Positions 30,006 through 37,263 of a stretch of 38,540 nt of DNA are shown piece by piece (position 1 is the first letter of the stretch; each line of letters opens with the position of its first letter). Location: the IMG/VR virus record IMGVR_UViG_3300046005_000250, positions 1-38,540 of that record; one strand, 5' to 3'. The translations under genes were made by a program, and so were the position numbers. The DNA comes from a virus. A model generated the notes under the pieces. It was not told the DNA's origin. It saw only the letters and a program-made list of their open reading frames with translations, and made no database searches.

Positions 30006-30275
30006 ATGCCATACATGACGAACGGCAAACGAGATTATAAAAAAGAGTTAGACTGGGAGAAGACTTCTAGTACTAAGCGTGTTAAAGACCGTGCTGCTCG
30101 TAACAAAGCTCGTAAAGAAGCAGGGCTTAAAGTAGGGGATCCGAGGCAAGCTGATCATAAGAAACCTCTAGACTCTGGTGGTTCTACTAAGAAGTCTAAT
30201 GTCCGAGTTATCTCGGCTAAAGAGAATGCAATGAAAGAAGTAAAACGTAAACGTTCTAAACCAGGTAATAACTAA
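30006..30275 (+). CDS. HNH-like small basic protein
   Basis: I start at ATG 30006 (MPYMTNGKRDYKKELDWEK), five bases after CGGAG; GTG 30000 overlaps that site. The 89-residue product is strongly basic. Near the end, QADHKKPLDSGGSTKKSNVRV matches the core of HNH nucleases (DHxxPLxxGGxxxxxN), but without the usual zinc cysteines. HNH proteins next to terminase genes often assist packaging. First gene after the rightward promoter. Activity is inferred. Confidence 0.7.
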   Translation: MPYMTNGKRDYKKELDWEKTSSTKRVKDRAARNKARKEAGLKVGDPRQADHKKPLDSGGSTKKSNVRVISAKENAMKEVKRKRSKPGNN

Positions 30276-30294
30276 TAGAAGGAGTTTTAAATAG

Positions 30295-30582
30295 ATGGCT
30301 ACTAAACCAAAAATGATGGAAGAAGTCCCAAGCGAGATTGCTGATAAACTTCAGACAATGAGGAATAATCGAGCAGCTGAGAATTACAAACGGGCTAAAG
30401 AGTCTGTAGTTGCTACTCCTAAGACAGCTAAACCAGCAGCTAAAGTTGTAGTTAAACCTAAACCTAAAGCTAAGGCTCCTGTAAAAAAGCTAGATCCAAG
30501 AAAAGGTTATAACAGTGAAGGTAAACTCTACCCTCCTTTAGAAGGTTTGTATCATAATGGTATTATGTTTGATGAAGACTAA
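30295..30582 (+). CDS. Hypothetical 95-aa Lys/Ala/Pro-rich protein
   Basis: A 95-residue protein with an acidic-helical N-terminus (EEVPSEIADKLQTMRNNRAA), then a Lys/Pro/Ala/Val low-complexity stretch (about 42-66) and a Tyr/Gly-rich end (GYNSEGKLYPPLEGLYHNG). AAGGAG lies 10 bases before ATG. The basic linker suggests nucleic-acid binding. Not a recognised family; sits in the packaging gene cluster. Confidence 0.6.
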   Translation: MATKPKMMEEVPSEIADKLQTMRNNRAAENYKRAKESVVATPKTAKPAAKVVVKPKPKAKAPVKKLDPRKGYNSEGKLYPPLEGLYHNGIMFDED

Positions 30583-30601
30583 ATAAAGGGAGATATAGAT
30601 T

Positions 30602-30979
30602 ATGGTAGCACCATTAGTAGGAGCATTAGCTCGAGCAGCAGTAGGTTTAGCTGCAAAACAAACAGCTAAGAAGTCTGGAAAAGAAGTAGCTAAGAAAGCA
30701 GCAGTAGAAGCAGCTAAGAAAGAGGTGCGTCCTTCTGTAGCTAAATTTGAAAAGAAATATAAATATGAACCAGGTGAGTATGTAGAAGCTGTAAAGAAAC
30801 ATGGACTTCCTACAACAAAAGGAGAGTTAGGTAAAGCTAATCGAGCAGTCACTAAAGGTAATAAAATAGATCCAGGAGTTACAATAAAAGGAAATCAATC
30901 TTATTATACTAATAAAGCACAACAAGCCTCTAAAAAAACTTCTGAAGGCTATGATGGCGTTAAGTTTCTTAAAGACTAA
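30602..30979 (+). CDS. Hypothetical 125-aa basic protein
   Basis: Begins with a hydrophobic Ala/Val/Leu segment (VAPLVGALARAAVGLAAK), then a Lys/Ala-rich helix and a Tyr/Lys/Gly C-terminal half (YKYEPGEYVEAVKKHGLP). GGGAGA precedes the ATG. Such an Ala-rich amphipathic N-terminus with a basic helix could bind membrane or DNA. Function unknown; it lies between the HNH-like and putative small terminase genes. Confidence 0.6.
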   Translation: MVAPLVGALARAAVGLAAKQTAKKSGKEVAKKAAVEAAKKEVRPSVAKFEKKYKYEPGEYVEAVKKHGLPTTKGELGKANRAVTKGNKIDPGVTIKGNQSYYTNKAQQASKKTSEGYDGVKFLKD

Positions 30980-30983
30980 ATAA

Positions 30984-31433
30984 ATGACGGAAACAATTGA
31001 TACGGCAAAGGCTGCAAAGCCTCGTAGGAAAGGTAGGAGAAGTAGAGAGGAGACTAACAAGATTAGAGCTGCTCTTGGGTTAACCGTTAAGGTTGCTCCC
31101 CCTAAAAGGGACTACACTCCACCTGCTATTCTACCAGAGAAGACTAAGGCTAAGTCGCAAGAGATTCTTGCTGCTATGCTCCAAGGTAAGAGTACTCTTG
31201 TAGTAAAGAAAGTAATGGATAAAGCTTTAGATGACAACGACTCTGATCAGATGGCTTGTCTCAAACTGCTTATAGATCGTATGATCCCTACATCTTATTT
31301 TGAGAAAGAGAATAAGGGTAACAAGGGGATTACTATTCAGATCATGGGCGTAGGTGAAGTAGGCATAAAAGAAAACGAAGACGAGCCGATTGAAGCAGAA
31401 TACGTAGAAGAGGGGGAGCCAATAGATGGCTAA
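30984..31433 (+). CDS. Putative terminase small subunit or packaging accessory
   Basis: A 149-residue protein with a basic N-terminus (PRRKGRRSREETNKIR), a helical middle (SQEILAAMLQGKSTLVVKKV, then DSDQMACLKLLIDRMIP) and an acidic tail. It overlaps the large terminase by eight bases, the usual place of a small subunit. The basic plus helical layout would allow DNA recognition, but the sequence is not diagnostic, so the call is by position. Confidence 0.55.
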   Translation: MTETIDTAKAAKPRRKGRRSREETNKIRAALGLTVKVAPPKRDYTPPAILPEKTKAKSQEILAAMLQGKSTLVVKKVMDKALDDNDSDQMACLKLLIDRMIPTSYFEKENKGNKGITIQIMGVGEVGIKENEDEPIEAEYVEEGEPIDG

Positions 31434-32685
31434 TCTTCAGGTAAAGCTTCATGATAAACAGTTAGAGATATTCAACGATCCACATAGGTTCAAAGTAGTA
31501 GCAGCAGGGCGACGCTTTGGTAAGTCTCGACTAGCAGCTTGGACATTGATCATTGAGGCACTGAAGAGTACTGAAAAGGATGTGTTCTACGTAGCACCTA
31601 CTTATCAGCAAGCCAGGGATATTCTCTGGTCTCTTCTTAAAGAAATAGCAAGGGATGTGACAGCATCTGCCCACGAGAACACTTCGGTGTTAACTTTAAT
31701 TAATGGGCGTAAGATTTATCTTAAAGGTTCAGATAGACCAGATACTCTTCGGGGTGTTGGTCTAGCATATGTAGTGATCGATGAGTACGCTGACATGAAA
31801 CCTCAGGTATTCGAACAGATCTTAAGACCAGCTCTAGCAGACGTTAGGGGTGGTGCTCTATTTATTGGTACTCCTAAAGGTAGGAACCACTTCTACGAAC
31901 TGTTTAAGTACAGTGAGGGTGAGAAGGATCCTGACTGGAAGTCGTTCCACTATACTTCTTATGATAATCCTCTTCTTCCTAAGGATGAGATAGAAGCAGC
32001 TAAGTTGTCTATGTCTAGCTTTGCGTTTAGACAAGAGTTTATGGCTTCGTTTGAAGCTGCATCACGAGATCTATTTAAAGAAGAGTGGGTACACATAGAT
32101 GAAGAAGAACCTAGTGAAGGTCGTTATTTCGTTGCAGTTGACTTGGCTGGCTTTATCAATGTGGATAAAGAGTCTGGTAATAAGAATAAAAAACTAGATG
32201 AGACAGCTATTGCTGTAGTTAAGGTACACGATGGTGGTTGGTGGATTGCTGATGTACTCCATGGTAGGTGGGATATTAAAGAGACTTGTTCTCAGATAAT
32301 GTCTGCAGTTGTTAAGTATGAACCTGTAGCTGTAGGTATTGAAAAAGGGAGTCTAAAGAATGCTGCACTACCTTACCTTACTGACCTTATGCGTAGGCAC
32401 AATCACTACTTTAGGATTGATGACGTTACTCATGGTAATCAAAAGAAAACAGATCGAATTGTCTGGGCTCTCCAAGGTCGCTTTGAACACGGAAAAGTCT
32501 CGTTAAACTATGGGGCTTGGAACAATGAGTTTATTGATCAATTAGTCAACTTTCCTAACTCACAGTTACATGATGACTTGATTGATGCGGTAGCATACAT
32601 AGATCAGATACAGATAGTAGAATACTTTCACGATTACGATAGTGAAGAGCAGTACGAACCTTTAGACAGAGTTAGTGGATTTTAA
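31426..32685 (+). CDS. terL: Terminase large subunit
   Basis: A 419-residue packaging motor. Walker A is AAGRRFGKSRLA (Gly28 to Ser34), Walker B YVVIDEYADM (Asp119, Glu120), followed by LFIGTPKGRNHFYELF, the coupling motif. The RNase-H-like nuclease has FVAVDLAGF (Asp238) and a C-terminal HDDLIDAVAY. It cuts concatemers and drives DNA into the prohead through the portal encoded next. Start ATG 31426 overlaps the upstream gene and has GGGGAG ahead. Confidence 0.95.
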   Translation: MANLQVKLHDKQLEIFNDPHRFKVVAAGRRFGKSRLAAWTLIIEALKSTEKDVFYVAPTYQQARDILWSLLKEIARDVTASAHENTSVLTLINGRKIYLKGSDRPDTLRGVGLAYVVIDEYADMKPQVFEQILRPALADVRGGALFIGTPKGRNHFYELFKYSEGEKDPDWKSFHYTSYDNPLLPKDEIEAAKLSMSSFAFRQEFMASFEAASRDLFKEEWVHIDEEEPSEGRYFVAVDLAGFINVDKESGNKNKKLDETAIAVVKVHDGGWWIADVLHGRWDIKETCSQIMSAVVKYEPVAVGIEKGSLKNAALPYLTDLMRRHNHYFRIDDVTHGNQKKTDRIVWALQGRFEHGKVSLNYGAWNNEFIDQLVNFPNSQLHDDLIDAVAYIDQIQIVEYFHDYDSEEQYEPLDRVSGF

Positions 32686-32699
32686 AAGAGGATAGATAA

Positions 32700-34685
32700 A
32701 TGAGTTCTAATAAACTAGTAGATTGGATTAACGATAATGTCTCTGAGTGGCGAGACCACCGTGATGATAACTATCTCTCTGACTGGAAAGAATACGAACG
32801 TTTATGGCGTGGTATCTGGGCTGCAGAGGACTCTACTCGTAACTCAGAGCGTAGTCGTATTACTTCTCCTGCTCTACAACAAGCTATTGAGAACCACACG
32901 GCTGAGATAGAAGAAGCAGTTTTTGGACAAGGTGATTATCTATTCGACATCGAAGATGATATGAATGATCAGAATCCTGCAGATATAGAGTACATGAAAC
33001 GCTACATGAAGGAATGTTTCAAGAAGAATAAAGTACGCAAAGCAGTTGGTGATGTAATTCTTCTAGCTTCTATCTACGGTACGGGTATTGGTGAGATTAC
33101 TGTTAAGAAGACTAAAGAGATCTATCCTACTACACAACCTATTGAAGGTTTAGATGTATCTGCAATTGGTGTACAAGAAGTAGAGAAAGTACGAGTAGCT
33201 CTACGTCCAATTAATCCTCAGAACTTCCTTATAGACCCTAATGCGACTTCTATTGAAGACGCTATGGGTGTAGCTATTGAAGAGTTTGTATCAGCACATT
33301 CTGTAGCACAAGCTATCAATCAAGGTATCTACCGTGATGTAAAAGACTTAGGTGATGACTCTACTCCAGACAGTGATCTAGAAGCTAGTTTTATTGACAC
33401 AGAGTATAATGATGATAAGATCCGAGTACTACGTTACTATGGTCTAGTTCCTAAAAATCTACTAGAATCTGCTCTTAAAGAAGATGGAGATATTGTTAGT
33501 CTATTTGGTGATGAGGATGAGTCTGGTGAAGTAAGTGAGTTAATGGAAGAGTATGGTGATCTAGTAGAAGCAGTAGTAGTAATTGCTAATGAACACTCTC
33601 TTCTAAAAGCAGAGAAAACTCCTTACATGATGAAAGATCGTCCTGTAGTTGCTTATCAAGATGATACTATCCCTAATCGTTTCTGGGGTCGTGGCGTTGC
33701 AGAGAAGGGCTACAACATGCAGAAAGCTATCGATGCACAGCTACGTAGCCACTTAGATAGTTTAGCCCTTGCAACCGTGCCTATGATGGCTATGGATGCT
33801 ACTCGTCTACCTCGTGGTAGTAAGTTTGAAGTACGTCCAGGTAAAACTATTCTTACTAATGGTAATCCTCAAGAAATCTTGATGCCATTTAAGTTTGGTT
33901 CAGTAGATGGTGCTAACATTCAGACAGCACAACAGTTCGAACAGATGTTATTACAAGCTACAGGTACTATGGATACTGCAGCAATGCAGACTCAACCTGA
34001 AGGTGCTAATATGTCGTTTGCTCTTTCTGCTATTATCAAGAAAAATAAACGTACTTTAGTAAATTTCCAAGACAGTTTCCTTATTCCATTCGTAGAGAAG
34101 GCAGCTTGGAGGTTCATGCAGTTTGATCCTGAGCACTTTAAGACACAAGATTGGAAGTTTATTCCTTCTTCTACTCTAGGTATGTTAGCTCGAGAAGTAG
34201 AACAACAACAATTCATCAATTTAATGAAGACTCTAGGTCCAGATAGTCCTCTAGTTCCTATTTTAATGCAAGGTGTCCTAGAAACTTCTAACTTAGCTAA
34301 CAAAACTCAGCTATTACAGCAGTTAGCTCAAGCACAACAACCAGATCCACAGGCACAACAGATGCAAATGCAGCAAGCACAGCTACAAATGGGTCTAGTG
34401 GCAGCACAAACTGCAGATCTTAACACTAAAGCAGGCAAACAACAAGCAGAAGCTCAACAAATTGCTGTTGAAACACAGCTTGAGCCTGAATTAGTAAAAG
34501 CTAAACTAGTTGCAGCTCTATCTACTAACCTAGATGCAGGTCAAGGTGACGATAAAGAGTTTGAACGTCGTGTTAAAGTTGCTGATCTCCTACTAAAAGA
34601 GAAAACTCTTAATCTAAAAGCAGTAGATAGTGCACAAAACAGGGAAATTGTCAAGATGCAAATGAATAGTAAAAATAACTCTTGA
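32700..34685 (+). CDS. Portal protein
   Basis: A 661-residue head-tail connector. N-terminal WRDHRDDNYLSDWKEYERLWRG and ITSPALQQAIENHTAEIEEAVFG (residues about 50-80) are typical of podoviral portals; a stem-like region (PVVAYQDDTIPNRFWGRGVAE) follows. The C-terminal 120 residues form a Gln/Ala-rich helical barrel-like segment (QQPDPQAQQMQMQQAQL). Between terminase and scaffold genes. The -35 box of the next promoter includes its stop codon. Confidence 0.92.
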   Translation: MSSNKLVDWINDNVSEWRDHRDDNYLSDWKEYERLWRGIWAAEDSTRNSERSRITSPALQQAIENHTAEIEEAVFGQGDYLFDIEDDMNDQNPADIEYMKRYMKECFKKNKVRKAVGDVILLASIYGTGIGEITVKKTKEIYPTTQPIEGLDVSAIGVQEVEKVRVALRPINPQNFLIDPNATSIEDAMGVAIEEFVSAHSVAQAINQGIYRDVKDLGDDSTPDSDLEASFIDTEYNDDKIRVLRYYGLVPKNLLESALKEDGDIVSLFGDEDESGEVSELMEEYGDLVEAVVVIANEHSLLKAEKTPYMMKDRPVVAYQDDTIPNRFWGRGVAEKGYNMQKAIDAQLRSHLDSLALATVPMMAMDATRLPRGSKFEVRPGKTILTNGNPQEILMPFKFGSVDGANIQTAQQFEQMLLQATGTMDTAAMQTQPEGANMSFALSAIIKKNKRTLVNFQDSFLIPFVEKAAWRFMQFDPEHFKTQDWKFIPSSTLGMLAREVEQQQFINLMKTLGPDSPLVPILMQGVLETSNLANKTQLLQQLAQAQQPDPQAQQMQMQQAQLQMGLVAAQTADLNTKAGKQQAEAQQIAVETQLEPELVKAKLVAALSTNLDAGQGDDKEFERRVKVADLLLKEKTLNLKAVDSAQNREIVKMQMNSKNNS

Positions 34686-34710
34686 CTTTTAAATAATCTT
34701 ATGGTATAAT
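34682..34710 (+). promoter_or_regulatory. Sigma70 promoter for scaffold/capsid genes
   Basis: TTGACT (34682-34687), 17 bp, TATAAT (34705-34710). The -35 box overlaps the portal stop codon. Downstream lie two small genes, the scaffold and the major capsid gene, which need high expression; a terminator follows at 37015. Confidence 0.9.
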
Positions 34711-34761
34711 CATTATATAAGTAAAGCTATTATAACACATTCTTATGAAAGGTGCAATAGT

Positions 34762-35004
34762 TTGGAAAGAGAATTACAAGATTATTATGAAGAACGATTT
34801 AGTACGATGTCTTCTAAAGGGTGGAAAGATCTAATAGAAGATGTGGAAAAGATGTATGAAGCAACAAACCAGATAAGTAGTACTGATAACTTTGAGGGGT
34901 TCCATAAACGTAAGGGTCAACTAGATATCTTACAGTGGATTCTCTCTCTACAACAAGTATCAGAACAAGCCTATGAGGAGTTGCTTAATGCGGATAATGC
35001 TTGA
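34762..35004 (+). CDS. Conserved hypothetical protein, 80 aa
   Basis: Start TTG 34762, seven bases after AAAGGTG, gives an 80-residue acidic helical protein (RELQDYYEERFSTMSSKGWK, then DILQWILSLQQVSEQAYEEL). The later ATG (MSSKGW) would remove a conserved-looking helix, so TTG is preferred. Small proteins of this shape are frequent between portal and scaffold genes in marine and freshwater podoviruses. Function unknown. Confidence 0.65.
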   Translation: MERELQDYYEERFSTMSSKGWKDLIEDVEKMYEATNQISSTDNFEGFHKRKGQLDILQWILSLQQVSEQAYEELLNADNA

Positions 35005-35209
35005 TTTTAAGTGTACTGTTTGTGAACATACAGACGAACGGTACGTAGATAATACAACAGAATACACTGAGTGTTCTATATGCAATAGTAAAGCTACTCG
35101 AATGATTAGCACACCTACTATTTCATTAGAAGGATACTCAGGTAGCTTTCCAGGTGCAGCAGCCGCTTGGGAAAAAAAGCACAGAATGGCTGCTACCCCA
35201 AGAGATTAG
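34988..35209 (+). CDS. Zinc-ribbon protein (FmdB-like)
   Basis: I start at ATG 34988 (MRIMLDFKCTVCEHTDERYV), seven bases after GAGGAG; ATG 34973 is too far upstream. The 73-residue product has CxxC (CTVC) and CSIC pairs forming an FmdB-type zinc ribbon, then ISLEGYSGSFPGAAAAWEKKH, a tail seen in many phage ribbons. It overlaps the previous gene by 17 bases. It may act in head assembly or transcription; not established. Confidence 0.7.
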   Translation: MRIMLDFKCTVCEHTDERYVDNTTEYTECSICNSKATRMISTPTISLEGYSGSFPGAAAAWEKKHRMAATPRD

Positions 35210-35269
35210 CTACGATAGCCAAGTAACTAGTTCCTTTCCTAAAATGCTTATATGCACAGGAGACTTAAT

Positions 35270-36058
35270 ATGGCACAAGTAATAGATGAAGTTTTAATTA
35301 ATGATCTAGAGACTGACTCAATTGATAGTATTGACAACTCGGAAACTTTAGATACCTCAACTAGTAAAGAAGAGGTTGTAGACGATCTACCAGAGAAATA
35401 CCGTAACAAATCGCTAAAAGATATTATCGCAATGCACCAAGAAAGTGAAAAGCTAATTGGTAAACAAGGTAATGAAGTAGGCGAACTACGTCGAACAGTA
35501 GATGACTTTATTAAAACGCAAACTTCTAGAAACTTACAGACAGATGTAGCAACAGATCTTAGTGATGATGATTTTTACTCTGATCCTATACAAGCAACTA
35601 AACGGGCTATTGATGAACATCCAGCAATTAAGGATGCTAAACAACAGTCTATAGCTATGAAACAAGCAGCAGTCCAAAATCAGATTGCTACGAAGTATCC
35701 TAACTTCCGTGAAATTGCAACAAGCCAAGAATTTGGTAATTGGGTAAATGGATCAAAAGTACGAATAGAGTTATATAACAGGGCACAGAATGATTATGAT
35801 TTTGACTCTGCTGATGAACTACTTTCTACTTGGATTGAACGTCAGGAGTATACTAAGAAAGTGACTGATACCTCTAAATTAGACCGAGAGCAACAACTTA
35901 AATCGGCAGATATGGGGACATCAGGTGCAACTGAATCTACATCAAAAAAGAAATATCGTCGAAGCGATATTATTAAACTTATGCAAACTGATCCTGATCG
36001 ATACGATAGTATGGCAAACGAAATTATGATTGCTTATCGAGAGAACAGGGTAATATAA
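35270..36058 (+). CDS. Scaffolding protein
   Basis: ATG 35270 (MAQVIDEVLINDLETDS) follows AGGAG by seven bases; the longer frame from 35252 is less likely. The 262-residue product is acidic at the N-terminus, helical in the middle (HQESEKLIGKQGNEVGELRR) and basic at the C-terminus (KKKYRRSDIIKLM), the usual layout of internal scaffolds that bind capsid subunits. It directly precedes the major capsid gene. Call by composition and synteny. Confidence 0.82.
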   Translation: MAQVIDEVLINDLETDSIDSIDNSETLDTSTSKEEVVDDLPEKYRNKSLKDIIAMHQESEKLIGKQGNEVGELRRTVDDFIKTQTSRNLQTDVATDLSDDDFYSDPIQATKRAIDEHPAIKDAKQQSIAMKQAAVQNQIATKYPNFREIATSQEFGNWVNGSKVRIELYNRAQNDYDFDSADELLSTWIERQEYTKKVTDTSKLDREQQLKSADMGTSGATESTSKKKYRRSDIIKLMQTDPDRYDSMANEIMIAYRENRVI

Positions 36059-36084
36059 AAACAATTTAGAAAAGGATTTACAAA

Positions 36085-36996
36085 ATGGCTTTAGGCTCAA
36101 ATCACGTAACAAATACTACAGGCGCATCCTTCATCCCAGAAATTTGGAGTGATGAGATTATCGCTGCTTATAAGAAATCTCTTGTAGCAGCTAACCTATT
36201 TAAGAAAATGTCTTTCTCTGGTAAGAAAGGTGATACTATCCATATCCCTTCTCCTACTCGTGGTACAGCTTCTCTTAAAGCTGCTGAAACACAAGTAACT
36301 CTACAAGCAGCTACTGAAACAGAAGTACAAGTATTAGTAGACAAACACTACGAGTACTCTCGTTTGATCGAAGATATTACAGAAGTACAAGCTCTATCAT
36401 CTCTACGTCGTTTCTACACTGAAGATGCTGGTTATGCTTTATCTAAACAAGTTGATACTTCCTTGATCCAATTAGGTCGTACTTTCAACGGTGGTTCTGG
36501 TGTTACTTACGGTGGTGCTTACATCGGTGGTGACGGTACTACTGCTTACACATCAGGTTCAAGCAATGCTTCTGCATTAACTGATGCTGCTATCCGTCGT
36601 ACAATCCAACGTTTAGATGACAACGATGTTCCTATGGATGGTCGTTTCTTCTTGATTCCTCCTTCAGCACGTAACACATTGATGGGTTTATCTCGCTATA
36701 CTGAACAAGCCTTCGTTGGTGAAGTTGGTAATGGCAACACAATTCGCAATGGTGAAATCGGTAACTTGTATGGTATCCCTGTATTTGTATCAAGCAACTG
36801 TGATACTGCTACTGGTGGTGCTCGTATCGCTTTACTAGGTCACAAAGATGCTGCCGTGTTGGTTGAACAACAAGGTGTTCGTTCACAAACTCAATACAAA
36901 CAAGAATACTTAGGTACTCTATACACTGCTGATACATTGTACGGTGTTAAAGAGCTACGTGATAACGCTTGCTTTGCATTAGCTGTTCCAGCCTAA
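36085..36996 (+). CDS. Major capsid protein (HK97 fold)
   Basis: A 303-residue protein starting MALGSNHVTNTTGASFIPEI, with WSDEIIAAYKKSLVAANLFK and DTIHIPSPTRG, patterns of podoviral capsid proteins. Central glycine-rich strands (about 132-156) and a C-terminal TADTLYGVKELRDNACF segment fit the E-loop/A-domain layout. AAAGGA precedes the ATG. Codon use is the most biased of the window, as expected for a highly made protein. A terminator follows at 37015. Confidence 0.92.
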   Translation: MALGSNHVTNTTGASFIPEIWSDEIIAAYKKSLVAANLFKKMSFSGKKGDTIHIPSPTRGTASLKAAETQVTLQAATETEVQVLVDKHYEYSRLIEDITEVQALSSLRRFYTEDAGYALSKQVDTSLIQLGRTFNGGSGVTYGGAYIGGDGTTAYTSGSSNASALTDAAIRRTIQRLDDNDVPMDGRFFLIPPSARNTLMGLSRYTEQAFVGEVGNGNTIRNGEIGNLYGIPVFVSSNCDTATGGARIALLGHKDAAVLVEQQGVRSQTQYKQEYLGTLYTADTLYGVKELRDNACFALAVPA

Positions 36997-37014
36997 TAAG
37001 TAATTAGGTTTAAA

Positions 37015-37051
37015 CCTCTTACCCACACGATTCTTAGGGTAGGGGGTTTTT
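37015..37051 (+). terminator. Rho-independent terminator after capsid gene
   Basis: CCTCTTACCC (37015-37024) pairs at all ten positions (two G-U) with GGGTAGGGGG (37037-37046), with a 12-nt loop, followed by TTTTT. It lies 19 bases past the capsid stop and should end or attenuate the head transcript. Confidence 0.9.
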
Positions 37052-37081
37052 GCATAATTATTTAACCACGGAGAATATCAA

Positions 37082-37261
37082 ATGGCACAATTCAAATGTT
37101 TAGTATCAGGTACAATAGTTTCCTTTGAGCATGAGCATGATATTGTTGAGATGCATAAACATCCTCAGTACGAATTTGTAGAACCAAAAGCTCAAGCTAA
37201 AGCACCTGAAGGTTTAGTAAAAGAAAAACAAGTAGCAGTAAAATCAATCTTTAAGGACTAA
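37082..37261 (+). CDS. Hypothetical 59-aa head/tail-region protein
   Basis: ATG 37082, with GGAGA about eight bases ahead, encodes 59 residues: MAQFKCLVSGTIVSFEHEHD, then HKHPQYEFVEPKAQ and a Lys-rich end. Proteins with the FEHEHDIxEMxxHPQYE pattern sit just after capsid genes in several related podoviruses; role unknown, perhaps a head-decoration or assembly factor. It follows the terminator and precedes the fibre gene. Confidence 0.7.
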   Translation: MAQFKCLVSGTIVSFEHEHDIVEMHKHPQYEFVEPKAQAKAPEGLVKEKQVAVKSIFKD

Positions 37262-37263
37262 TT

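Noticed and set aside
30006-30275. Calling a full HNH homing endonuclease
   Set aside because: Only the DHxxPLxxGG core is seen; length and missing zinc cysteines do not support a mobile nuclease.
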